A DNA stretch of 64,000 nucleotides from Dyella psychrodurans. GTDB taxonomy: Bacteria > Pseudomonadota > Gammaproteobacteria > Xanthomonadales > Rhodanobacteraceae. Shown here one piece after another: positions 9,682-17,845 of this stretch. The DNA is taken from positions 232,120 through 296,119 of the forward strand of contig NZ_QRBF01000006.1 of assembly GCF_003363265.1 (NCBI RefSeq), written 5' to 3'. Under the pieces are notes generated by a model. It had not been told where the DNA came from. It ran no database searches and was given only the letters and a program-made list of their open reading frames with translations. A program made the translations under genes and the position numbers. Position 1 is the stretch's first letter. Each line of letters begins with the position of its first letter.

Positions 9682-11640
9682 CTACTTGCGAGCCGCGATG
9701 ATTTCGCTCAAGTAATCAGGCGTACCTTCGACGCGCACCAGGTGCGGGTATTGCAGGCCGCCGTGGTAATCCACCGACACCGTGCGATAACCGCCCTGGT
9801 ACTTCAGCAACAGCTGGATCGGCGCACTGCCGTTCTTGGCCGCCGTGATCGCGCTCTTCAGCGCATCGCTTGAATAGTCCTTGCCGTTCACCGCCATCAG
9901 CGTGGCGCCGGTGCTTACGCCCGCCTTGAATGCCGGCCCGTCCCAGCGCACGTCGTTGACCTCACCCTTCTCGGTCATCGTCAGGCCGATCGACCACGCG
10001 AAGTTGTACAGATGGCGCGACGATTGCGGCCGGCTGTTGTACTGCTTCTCGTATTCGCTTTCCTGATCGGTATAGACCAGTTTCCAGCCGGTCCCCGCGA
10101 TGCCGTTCTGCAGCGGCGGATCGAGCGCATCGACGCGCGAGTGCAGGAAGCTCGCCCAGTCGTAGGGAGCCACGCTGTTCAGTGCCGCCACCACGTCGTC
10201 GAAGGCGTAGGTCTTGGTGACGTAGCTGCCGTTGTCGACGCCGAAGAACGTACTTGCGAAATCGTCCAGCGATTTGCGGTCGTGCGTGAGCGAGCGCAGC
10301 TTGGCGTCCACCTCGAGCCACATCATCTGCCCGCCGCTGTAGTAATCCTCGCTCATCTGCCAGCTGCGGTACGGCAGGCTCGAACGGCGCGCGGCGGTCG
10401 GGTCGTTGGTGGTGTCTTCGAGCGTGCGCCACTGGAAACCTTCGCGGTTGCGCTCGTAGTTGGCCGCCACCATCGCCAAGGCGTCGCGGAACTGCTGCGC
10501 CGTCCACATGCCGGAGCGCGCGGTCAGCACGAATCCCCAGTATTGCGTCTGCCCTTCATAGACCCACAGCAGCGAATCGCCCATCGGCACGTTGAAGTTG
10601 GGTGTCCACAAATCGGCGGGACGACGGAACTTGCCGTTCCACGAATGCGTATATTCGTGCGCGAGCAGATCGCGATCCGGCGCAGCTTCGTTCCAGGCGG
10701 TGAAATAGTCGGCGCCCAGGCCGTTCTCGCTGGATTGATGATGCTCCGTACCGTTGCCGCCCAACTGATCGGAGAGCGAGAACAGGAAATCGTAATGATC
10801 GTAGTGATGCGAACCGAACAGCTTCACTGCCTGGCTGACCAAGGCGCGGTGCACCTTCAATTGTTCCGGCGTCATCTCCAGATACTTCGGCGCATCCGCC
10901 ACGATGTCCAGGTGCACGGGCGCATCGCCACCCGGATTGAGATCGACGCGCTTGAAGTATTCGCCCGCGTACATCGGCGAATCGACCAGATTGTTCAACG
11001 TCACCGACTTGAAGGTCGTGGTGTCGCCCGACTGCGAAGCCGTTTCCAGCGCGGTGCCGAATTGCCAACCCTGCGGCAATGTCACGCTCGGTGCAAAGGT
11101 GATGCCGCGCGAGAAATAGCCGGCCGGATAGAGCACCACCTTGCTCCATTCCATATCCATCATGCGATCGGTCATCTCGAAACCTTCGCTGTCGGTGCGA
11201 CCCGACATGTACTGGAACGATGCATCGATGGTCGAAACGCCCTCGGGCACGTCGACATGAAACGCGTACACGTTGTATTCGTCGCGCTTCCACGTCAGCG
11301 GCTTGCCGTTGGCACTGAGCTTGAGGCCGGCGAGCATGTTGATTGGGCCGGTCGGCGAGTGATCGCCGGGAATCCACTCCGGGTAAAGCAGCGTCACAGC
11401 GCCCGCCTTCACCGGAATCGTTTCGTGAACACGAAAGATGCCCTGCACCGTGTCGTTGGCATCCACATGAAGGGTCACCGTGCCGGGATACGGCGTGTCC
11501 TGCGGCGGCGGCACATTGTCCGTGCGCGCTTGCTGCGCTCCGACGGCACCGGCCGCAAGCGTCAGGGCGACGGCCAAGGCAAGGCGCGAAAACCTGCGAT
11601 GCGCAGCAGCCGCAGAAGCAACGGGAGGGACACGGGACAT
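9682..11640 (-). CDS. Secreted M61-family metallopeptidase with PDZ domain
   Basis: A 652-residue glycyl-aminopeptidase-type M61 peptidase. The ATG at 11640 has GGAG 6 bases upstream; the alternative five codons earlier would be TTG. Signal peptide through about residue 36 (cleavage near VGAQQ). An N-terminal beta-domain is followed by the zinc motif HEYTHSW (around residue 328) and a downstream Glu in YEGQTQYWG that supplies the third ligand. A PDZ domain covers about residues 540-630 (WDGPAFKAGVSTGATLMAVNG). M61 enzymes remove N-terminal Gly or Ala or act as periplasmic endopeptidases; here it is exported to the periplasm or outside. Monocistronic, followed by a strong terminator. Confidence 0.93.
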   Translation of the reverse strand: MSRVPPVASAAAAHRRFSRLALAVALTLAAGAVGAQQARTDNVPPPQDTPYPGTVTLHVDANDTVQGIFRVHETIPVKAGAVTLLYPEWIPGDHSPTGPINMLAGLKLSANGKPLTWKRDEYNVYAFHVDVPEGVSTIDASFQYMSGRTDSEGFEMTDRMMDMEWSKVVLYPAGYFSRGITFAPSVTLPQGWQFGTALETASQSGDTTTFKSVTLNNLVDSPMYAGEYFKRVDLNPGGDAPVHLDIVADAPKYLEMTPEQLKVHRALVSQAVKLFGSHHYDHYDFLFSLSDQLGGNGTEHHQSSENGLGADYFTAWNEAAPDRDLLAHEYTHSWNGKFRRPADLWTPNFNVPMGDSLLWVYEGQTQYWGFVLTARSGMWTAQQFRDALAMVAANYERNREGFQWRTLEDTTNDPTAARRSSLPYRSWQMSEDYYSGGQMMWLEVDAKLRSLTHDRKSLDDFASTFFGVDNGSYVTKTYAFDDVVAALNSVAPYDWASFLHSRVDALDPPLQNGIAGTGWKLVYTDQESEYEKQYNSRPQSSRHLYNFAWSIGLTMTEKGEVNDVRWDGPAFKAGVSTGATLMAVNGKDYSSDALKSAITAAKNGSAPIQLLLKYQGGYRTVSVDYHGGLQYPHLVRVEGTPDYLSEIIAARK

Positions 11641-11738
11641 GAGGGACTCCAGCAAACGATTGGACAGTCGCTGAACTTAGCATTACAGACGCCGGACGGG
11701 GATAGAGCAGTGGTCATGCCCTGTATTGCCCAGTGCGC

Positions 11739-12119
11739 CTAAATGCGATCGATACCTTCTACGGTGATATACCGCTCTGAACCTTTTCCTGTGACAACAA
11801 GCGCGATAAGAACCGGCGAACCATCCGCCAAATGGGTAACACACTCCACGGCTGCGACCAGACCGGTGCTCTCAGTGGCCTCGCCGTTGAAGTACTTGAT
11901 CTCCATGGAAGGAGTAGCGTGTTCGTGAGCCTCCGATTCCCCCGACTGGCTTGCGGCGAAATCTACCTCCAAAGCCATCGCCGGTTCTCGTCCGTGGGCA
12001 AGGGCATAACCAAAACGTTCGGCCAGAGCGGCAAAATCACTATCGCGCAGCAAAGCAACTGCTTCTTCGCCAAACCTGATAAGCGACTGACGATCCGTTT
12101 GAGATTCAGATATTCGCAT
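11739..12119 (-). CDS. Hypothetical protein, 126 residues
   Basis: A small acidic cytoplasmic protein. It begins with a helical segment (RFGEEAVALLRDSDFAALAERFGYALA) and ends with a predicted beta-rich half (VAAVECVTHLADGSPVLIALVVTGKGSERYITVEGIDRI). No signal peptide or membrane segment and no motif I recognise. It follows the zinc-ribbon gene on the same strand after 76 bases. The size and two-part helix/sheet layout resemble many small immunity-type or SMI1-like proteins, but that is only a resemblance. Confidence 0.6.
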   Translation of the reverse strand: MRISESQTDRQSLIRFGEEAVALLRDSDFAALAERFGYALAHGREPAMALEVDFAASQSGESEAHEHATPSMEIKYFNGEATESTGLVAAVECVTHLADGSPVLIALVVTGKGSERYITVEGIDRI

Positions 12120-12195
12120 GCAGTTTGAGCCTTCACCCTAATGGCCGCCATGGGCGAAAGCGGACATCCTCGTCGTTTGCGTAGAATATTTAACA

Positions 12196-12663
12196 CTACA
12201 CGTAGACTTTGCAAATTGGGCAGCGAAGGAACGCGTTAGGCAGCGTGTCGAGCGCCGAAGCGCACCTCGGACAGCAATCCGGTCGGCGCTCATTCCAGAA
12301 CCATAAATAGCCACAAGACCGGCCCGTAGATAACGCACCGGCGACGGCCATGCCGCCAAGATTCACTGCGCTGCCTGCTTCAACGAGTTGCTCATAGGCC
12401 CAAGCTTCGTAACTACCTGACTGAAGCCATAGTTTGTAGATTGACCCGAATGTTGTCGTCCAGTCGGCAACTGCATCAACCTGCGAAGGCGTCAGTTCGA
12501 TTCGTTCTGGCGCTACTGCACCTCGGCAAATATCGCAGTGAATAGGGTTCTCGGTTAGGTCAAACGCCAAGTAGATCGCCTGGATTTCGGCGCACGTGCA
12601 TTGCTCCTCCGGAGAGATAGGTTCGGGCGGCATCAATTTCCTGTATTGATCATTGTTGTTCAT
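12196..12663 (-). CDS. Small zinc-ribbon protein, DUF2310-like
   Basis: A 155-residue cytoplasmic protein with paired cysteines: CTC near residue 22, HCDIC near residue 43, CCPRC near residue 131 and a final RCPIC. The pattern of an N-terminal CxC/CxxC half, a middle helical segment (KLWLQSGSYEAWAYEQL) and a C-terminal CxxC resembles the Zn-ribbon family DUF2310, described as possibly nucleic-acid binding. I cannot confirm this without a profile search. It lies 76 bases upstream of the 126-residue hypothetical and may be co-transcribed with it. Confidence 0.6.
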   Translation of the reverse strand: MNNNDQYRKLMPPEPISPEEQCTCAEIQAIYLAFDLTENPIHCDICRGAVAPERIELTPSQVDAVADWTTTFGSIYKLWLQSGSYEAWAYEQLVEAGSAVNLGGMAVAGALSTGRSCGYLWFWNERRPDCCPRCASALDTLPNAFLRCPICKVYV

Positions 12664-12855
12664 AGCACGCCATCAAGAGTTCAACCCTTTAACACGTGAG
12701 CAAAATCGCTTGCGTCGAACACGGATATTCCACAAGCGTGCACTAAAACCCAACACTCCAAAAAACGAGACCTAGAGCGCAACCAGGTTCACCTTCTGCG
12801 GGAGCAATGATATGGCAAGTGAATTTGGCCTCGCCTTGACCCAATTTATTGTCCG

Positions 12856-15075
12856 TCAATGGCGCGATGATCTGGTATCGCCGCCTTTCTTTTGGTCACT
12901 CAAGGTGAGTATCGCCTCAGTTGCTGTGCGAATGATCGGTTGCAGCTCCACCTTGAACAGCCCCGTTTGCGGATCGCGTGTCGTCGATAAGATGATTGCG
13001 CCCTCGGCATGTGCAGCGATATTGCCCCGTGCGTAACCCGCCACCGTGATCGTCGTATCGTTGGCTGCGAACGCAATTTTCAGCCGGACACCATGGGCAA
13101 GGTCCTGGTACGACGTAACGCGCTTGCGTCCCATCGGAACGAACTTGCCTATGTCGCCGATGACGGCGATGCCCGACGCGGACACCGGTGCGACAACGCG
13201 ATAAGCGAAAGCATCGGGTCCGGTCGGTTTTCCGGTGATGGCCTCCTTGCTGTCCACGATGGCGAGTGTTTCCGACATCGGATCGAATACCGCTACCGAT
13301 CCGCTGAAGCCCAACGCCATCGGCGTCACGGAAAAATCCGTTGTTGGTTTCGCGGGATCGTCGGCGAATGCCAATAGGTAGGCGGTGTTGTGATTACCGT
13401 GACGGGTGAAGGTAGCAGCGATGATTGGTGCTCCCGTCCGCTCTGCCTGCGATAGGTAACTCGCATCGAGCGGCATCAGTGGTTCGTCCGGCTTGACGAT
13501 CTGGCCGTCGGTGCTGGCGACCTTGAAGATGTTGGTGCGGTCGAGATCCTCGAATGCATCGCCGACGCCGACTGGTCCGCCTGAGAGCGTGGCGAACAGC
13601 ATCGCTGCCGTATCGCGCGATGGCATCACATCGGTCGCCGGCCACGCACCCAATTCGTGGATCAATCGCGCGTTGAAGGCCAGTTGCATCCATCTGTCGC
13701 GGGTCAGGCCGTCGCCGGCGGCGCGAATCGTCGTCAGGTTCGGGTATTTCACGCCCTGCAACATGTGCAGCGGATATGCCATGCAGTACTGCATGGTGAT
13801 GCGGTGCGCGGCCATCGCCGATGCCATGCCATCCATGAACAGCTCGCCCTTGCCGGGCACGCTGTGCAATTCCGGCGAGAATCTATAGGTCGCGTCGAGC
13901 CAATCCTGGAGATAAACCGCGATGCCGCTCTCGGCCGCGTAATTCGCAAGCTCGTTCCAGTAGCCTGGATCGACCGCGGCAACGCCGGAGATGTCATAGC
14001 GCTTTCGATACGGACTGTCCTTGTCGATGAAACGGTTGTGCGCGAGGAAGGGCAGATCGACGCGCTTATGAAAACTCGCCAACCCCTTGGGGAACACGCC
14101 GGGCTGCGCCTTCCATTCGACGAGACCGCCGTAGCGATTCCAGTCTTCGTCGGGCAGCGCGGGATTCTTGATGTGACCGACCGGCTGCTCCGGATTCCAC
14201 GAACTCTTCGCGTACCACCAGCTGTCGAGTTGCAGATAGCCGAAAGGGAAGCCGGCTTGGCGACTACGCTCGATGAATCGCACCAGCGACTCTTCGTAGT
14301 TCAGGCCTTCGGCATATTCGTAGTTGTAGTAGTAATGGCCGCCTGCATTGTCGGTGAGCACGCCGATGTAACGCAGGATGGGGTCGGCGTCGGAGGCCGC
14401 AGGACTGCGATGATAGAGCGCGCGCAACGCGGTGCCCCAGGCGTCGTACGCGGACGCTATATCGGGCGCCGCTGCCACGAGCGCCGTAGCCGTGAAACCC
14501 ACCGGCAGTTTCCCCACTTCCGAATTCATCCCGACCGCGACACGCGTCTTGGCATCGCCGAGCATGCTTGCGAGGAAGAAGTCCGATGCCGGCGAGATGA
14601 TGAGCGCGTGACCGCTTTCGCTGAAAAGAACCCAAGGCGTGGACACGTCCTGCGGCGAGTCGAATACCGGAGGTGCGAAATTCATTTGCCGATGCGAAAA
14701 CGAATGCAATCCGGCGGGTATCACGTCGAAGTCGGGAAATGCCGGTGGCTGCTCGACCGGGCTTTTGCCGACGACCTTCCAGGAAAACAGCAGCGCGCTG
14801 GATTTGCCCGGTGCCGGCGAAACGTTCGCCTCGACGCCTTCAACGAGCGGAAAGCGCAAGCCTGTCGTCGATGCCGTCACGCGCGACGCGCCGCCCGGCA
14901 AACGGCCCGCAAAATGCAGCGTACCGTCATCGAGCATGTACGCACCGGTCGTATCGTCGATCGAGAAGACCAGGCTGCCGCTTCGAACCTGATGTTGCGC
15001 GGCGACGGCTGTTTGCGACAGCAAGAGGAACGCACACAACAAAAACGTGACGCGAAAACCGAAGCGGCTTTTCAT
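12856..15075 (-). CDS. Secreted TIM-barrel glycoside hydrolase, clan-D (GH27/GH31/GH36)-like
   Basis: A 739-residue exported protein. The ATG at 15075 opens a clear signal peptide (MKSRFGFRVTFLLCAFLLL, ending near AVAA); the frame to 15153 adds 26 unlike residues. Residues 25-240 look like an N-terminal beta-sandwich. From about 245 the barrel begins (ILRYIGVLTDNAGGHYYYN) and continues through FGYLQLDSWWY, LPFLAHNRF and VYLQDWLDATY to a late RAAGDGLTRDRW. By analogy with clan D, the Asp of LQDWLD would be the nucleophile and the Asp of AAGD the acid/base. A C-terminal beta-domain follows. I cannot assign a family or substrate. It lies well away from the sugar locus at 40-55 kb. Confidence 0.65.
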   Translation of the reverse strand: MKSRFGFRVTFLLCAFLLLSQTAVAAQHQVRSGSLVFSIDDTTGAYMLDDGTLHFAGRLPGGASRVTASTTGLRFPLVEGVEANVSPAPGKSSALLFSWKVVGKSPVEQPPAFPDFDVIPAGLHSFSHRQMNFAPPVFDSPQDVSTPWVLFSESGHALIISPASDFFLASMLGDAKTRVAVGMNSEVGKLPVGFTATALVAAAPDIASAYDAWGTALRALYHRSPAASDADPILRYIGVLTDNAGGHYYYNYEYAEGLNYEESLVRFIERSRQAGFPFGYLQLDSWWYAKSSWNPEQPVGHIKNPALPDEDWNRYGGLVEWKAQPGVFPKGLASFHKRVDLPFLAHNRFIDKDSPYRKRYDISGVAAVDPGYWNELANYAAESGIAVYLQDWLDATYRFSPELHSVPGKGELFMDGMASAMAAHRITMQYCMAYPLHMLQGVKYPNLTTIRAAGDGLTRDRWMQLAFNARLIHELGAWPATDVMPSRDTAAMLFATLSGGPVGVGDAFEDLDRTNIFKVASTDGQIVKPDEPLMPLDASYLSQAERTGAPIIAATFTRHGNHNTAYLLAFADDPAKPTTDFSVTPMALGFSGSVAVFDPMSETLAIVDSKEAITGKPTGPDAFAYRVVAPVSASGIAVIGDIGKFVPMGRKRVTSYQDLAHGVRLKIAFAANDTTITVAGYARGNIAAHAEGAIILSTTRDPQTGLFKVELQPIIRTATEAILTLSDQKKGGDTRSSRH

Positions 15076-15425
15076 GTGAAAGGGGCCTGGGTGAGTGACC
15101 CCATCATTGTGCTTCTTCAGAGATTGCGTCAATGAAGAACGCTTGCCGTTCACGATGCGTCCGTACCGCGGCGAGCCCTGCGCGCGCTTGCTTTAGCGAT
15201 GCCATGTCTGTGCGCCAGCATGTCGACGCGGGGCACGTCACTGGATGACTCACTTGCGTGTCATGCCGTTCTGCAGGGTCATAGCCGGCACGCATGGTCA
15301 GAGGTATCCATGCGTGCCGTCTACATTTCAGGCAGAACTGAAACGATGCACTGTCATCGAGCGATGCCGGGGTATCGGCAAACTTTAGCGACCAAAGCTC
15401 CTTGTCAGCTCGATTGCCGAATGAC
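15076..15425. other. Gene-free stretch with one inverted repeat
   Basis: About 350 bases between the glycoside hydrolase start and the VOC gene stop. It contains an 11-bp perfect inverted repeat, GGCACGCATGG at 15287-15297 and its complement at 15308-15318, around a 10-base spacer. There is no T-tract on either side, so it could be an operator or an mRNA hairpin. I see no gene here. Confidence 0.5.
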
Positions 15426-15836
15426 TCAGCGCAACTGCTGAATGCGGATCATGTTGCCTGCGGGATCGCGAACGGCGCAGTCGCGCACGCCGTAGGGCTG
15501 ATCGGTCGGCTCCTGCACGATGTCCGCATCGCGGGCCTGCAATCGCTCGAAAGCGCCCTTCAGATCATGGGTGGCCAGAAGCACGATGCCGAACGTGCCC
15601 TTGGCCATCATCTCGGCAATGGTGCGGCGTTCGTCATCGGTGATGCCGGGGCTGGCTTCCGGCGGATACAACACGATGGATGTACCGGGCTGACCCATGG
15701 GGCCGACCGTGATCCAGCGCTTTCCGCCGTAGCCGACGTCGTTGCGAACCTCGAAGCCGAGGGTGTCGCGATAGAACGTCAGTGCTGCGTCAGGATCGTT
15801 CTGCGGAAGGAAGCTTGCGTGAATGGTGATGTCCAT
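15426..15836 (-). CDS. VOC-superfamily (glyoxalase-like) protein
   Basis: A 136-residue single-domain protein of the vicinal oxygen chelate fold, with two beta-alpha-beta-beta-beta halves: MDITIHASFLPQNDPDAALTF with YRDTLGFEV, then LLATHDLKGAFERL ending RDPAGNMIRIQQ. Members include glyoxalase I, extradiol dioxygenases and antibiotic-binding proteins, so the reaction is open. It lies 37 bases downstream of an AraC-type regulator on the same strand, a common pairing in which the regulator controls the VOC gene. The region just before the start contains a short duplicate of its own first codons. Confidence 0.88.
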   Translation of the reverse strand: MDITIHASFLPQNDPDAALTFYRDTLGFEVRNDVGYGGKRWITVGPMGQPGTSIVLYPPEASPGITDDERRTIAEMMAKGTFGIVLLATHDLKGAFERLQARDADIVQEPTDQPYGVRDCAVRDPAGNMIRIQQLR

Positions 15837-15847
15837 GGCGGTTTCTC

Positions 15848-15868
15848 TCAGCGGGTGGTGATGTCCAT
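15848..15868 (-). other. Six-codon mini-ORF duplicating the VOC gene start
   Basis: The sequence CCATGGACATCACC occurs twice, 33 bases apart: once at the VOC start codon (15836) and once upstream, where it opens MDITTR-stop (15868-15848). Two starts in tandem could be a small local duplication or a leader peptide. Confidence 0.35.
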
Positions 15869-15873
15869 GGAAA

Positions 15874-16323
15874 TCAGTTTAGTTCCGGCTCGGAGGCCGG
15901 TGCTTCTCGATTCCTGATCGGTCGCGTCACCTGTTTTGCCACGCACGAGGGAATCCCCGCGCCCGCATGCGTCTCCTGACGCCGATAGGCGCTGGGCGAC
16001 ATGCCGACCAGCTCGGCGAATCGAGTGCTGAACGTGCCCAGCGACGCGCAGCCGACTTCGAAACACACATCGGTGACGCTGAGGTCGCCACGGCGCAGCA
16101 ATGCCATCGCACGCTCGATGCGCCGCGTCATCAAATAGCTGTACGGCGATTCGCCGTAAGCGAGACGAAATTGCCGGCTGAGATGTCCGGCCGACATGTG
16201 CACGCCACGCGCCAGCGCTTCCACATCCAGCGGCTGCGCATACTCCCGATCGATGCGGTCGCGAACGCGACGCAACCGAACAAGGTCGCGCAACTGCTGC
16301 GCTTCGGTGGGTTTGCTGGTCAT
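15874..16323 (-). CDS. AraC-family transcriptional regulator, short form
   Basis: A 149-residue protein consisting almost only of the AraC DNA-binding domain: first helix-turn-helix LDVEALARGVHMSAGHLSRQFRLAYG and second LSVTDVCFEVGCASLGTFSTRF, followed by the family signature tail GMSPSAYRR. There is no sensing domain. The ATG at 16323 is used; the in-frame alternative at 16359 is TTG. It is cotranscribed with the VOC gene 37 bases downstream. Confidence 0.87.
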   Translation of the reverse strand: MTSKPTEAQQLRDLVRLRRVRDRIDREYAQPLDVEALARGVHMSAGHLSRQFRLAYGESPYSYLMTRRIERAMALLRRGDLSVTDVCFEVGCASLGTFSTRFAELVGMSPSAYRRQETHAGAGIPSCVAKQVTRPIRNREAPASEPELN

Positions 16324-16488
16324 GGAAAAGATCGTGTCACGTTGCGTCGGAGTGCTCAAGCGCGTAGGTGCAATAGCTCCTACTAGTGAACGATTGGCTC
16401 ATGCATGCCATTCGGATACTTGAGCCAAGGCAGCCTCGTTAGTGGCACCCCACCTACTGCCGTGTGCACTTGGGGTCAAACGCGGACA

Positions 16489-17514
16489 TCAAGTTTGGCC
16501 GCCGATAAGTGAACCGGGCTCCGTTTCCGATATCTGCTGCGTCCGCAACGCATCCTTGGCAGCCTTGGCGGTGTGATGGTTGCCGTCGTGGCTCCAACCT
16601 GGGGGCATAAGCAGGTACAGCAGCTTGTTGCGTATCCCCGGCGCGCGCCATACGTCTCGGCCTAGCAACCAGAATTCGCCCAGGTAGGCATCAAGAACGC
16701 TGTAAGGTTTTACCGGCCGGGTGATGCCGTATTCGATCTGGATATCCTTATGCACTTCCATATAAGTGCCGAAGATGCGATCCCAGATCGGCAGCAGGTT
16801 GCAGAAATTGGTGTCCATGTAGAGCACGTTGCGCGCGTGATGAACGCGATGATGCGAGGGCGTCAGCACGACACGAAACAACACACCCAGTTTTCCCTGC
16901 GGCAGCACGTTCTCGCCGAGATGGATGAACGATCCCCAGAACCCGTCAATGATCATGATCAGGATCAGGAGGGGCGGACTCACTCCCAGCAGCATGCAGA
17001 TGCTTGTACGCACAAAGTCGGCATAGGTGCCTTCGAGGAAGATGTGCGCAAAGTTCACCGACAGATTCATCGCCACCGGCGCATGGTGGGTGGCATGCAG
17101 GCACCACAGCAGGCGTACTTTGTGTGCCAGAAAGTGATACACAAAATGTGCAAGCTCCCATGCTACGTAGCCATAGAGCAGCCCGTACCAAGTGAGCCCG
17201 GCCTGGAATGGGGCAAAACGGTTGAACAGGCCGATGCAGATGCCGACCATGGCAATGGTGAGAAAGGCGCCGATGAAGCGGTTCAGCACCATCGTCAGCA
17301 GCGGGACTTGGTAATCCTCGCGCCTGGTCCGACGCAGCACGATGCCGCGCGCGAGTTCGAATACCAACAACAACGGAATGACTGGCGCGATCAGGCTGCC
17401 GAAGCCGTCTACCGTCAATAGCCTCCGGTAGTCGCCGGAGGCGATCACTTGCAGCAAAGGCCCCAGGCTGAAAAAGCCAGTCAGCTGATCGCGGATCCAA
17501 CTCAGGATATCCAT
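16489..17514 (-). CDS. Sterol desaturase / fatty acid hydroxylase family membrane protein
   Basis: A 341-residue polytopic inner-membrane protein. The start MDILSWIRD at 17514 is chosen because GGGAGGG lies 7 bases upstream; the longer frame to 17586 lacks such a site. The di-iron histidine clusters of the ERG3/fatty-acid-hydroxylase superfamily are present: HFVYHFLAH, HATHHAP and HHRVHHARN, with a further His in SFIHLGEN. At least four hydrophobic segments lie before and between them. These enzymes hydroxylate or desaturate lipids using oxygen; the substrate is not known here. It stands alone between the AraC/VOC operon and the LysR gene. Confidence 0.88.
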   Translation of the reverse strand: MDILSWIRDQLTGFFSLGPLLQVIASGDYRRLLTVDGFGSLIAPVIPLLLVFELARGIVLRRTRREDYQVPLLTMVLNRFIGAFLTIAMVGICIGLFNRFAPFQAGLTWYGLLYGYVAWELAHFVYHFLAHKVRLLWCLHATHHAPVAMNLSVNFAHIFLEGTYADFVRTSICMLLGVSPPLLILIMIIDGFWGSFIHLGENVLPQGKLGVLFRVVLTPSHHRVHHARNVLYMDTNFCNLLPIWDRIFGTYMEVHKDIQIEYGITRPVKPYSVLDAYLGEFWLLGRDVWRAPGIRNKLLYLLMPPGWSHDGNHHTAKAAKDALRTQQISETEPGSLIGGQT

Positions 17515-17650
17515 CGCGGCCCTCCCCGGCGGCACATGAGCTACCAGTCCAGCCGGCAATTTGTCACGATCTAAATGACTATACAACTATGCCCCGGCGG
17601 GGCGGCAAAGGGCTGCGAGACCACTTACAACCAATTAACAAACTGTGCGG

Positions 17651-17768
17651 TATAGTTAATCCATGTCGAGAGACATCAGTCCCACCGCCTAGCCGGGCCT
17701 CCCCTCCCCGCGAAGCAACGTAGAGATGGATGAACTGAAAAACCCGCGGGCCCCCTCGCGGGTTTTTT
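17651..17768 (+). ncRNA. Candidate C-rich small RNA with intrinsic terminator
   Basis: A TATAGT element (17651-17656) precedes three hairpins in about 110 bases: ATGTC-GAGA-GACAT (17663-17676), CGGG...CCCG with a C-rich loop containing CCTCCCCT (17694-17710), and AACCCGCG...CGCGGGTT (17741-17764) followed by TTTT. C-rich loops able to pair with ribosome binding sites are the hallmark of Xanthomonadaceae sRNAs such as sX13. The terminator also has a T-tract on the minus strand, so it could simply end the LysR transcript, and I find no good -35 box. No open frame fits the plus strand here. Confidence 0.35.
17737..17768. terminator. Bidirectional intrinsic terminator
   Basis: Stem AACCCGCG (17741-17748) with CGCGGGTT (17757-17764), loop of 8. 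The plus side continues TTTT; the minus side reads into the complement of GAAAA (17737-17741). On the minus strand it lies about 80 bases after the LysR gene stop. Confidence 0.8.
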
Positions 17769-17845
17769 ATTGCGCCGGCGTTGAGCTTCTGTCAACGCGA
17801 TTGATGCAACACATGGTTGGAATCGTTCGACCGGCGTTTCAAAGT

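Noticed and set aside
10012-11742. 576-codon open frame on the plus strand
   Set aside because: Exactly antisense to the M61 peptidase, rich in Arg/His/Val and without any motif; a shadow of high-GC codon use.
13657-15135. 492-codon open frame on the plus strand
   Set aside because: Antisense to the hydrolase at 12856-15075, Arg/His-rich, no motif.
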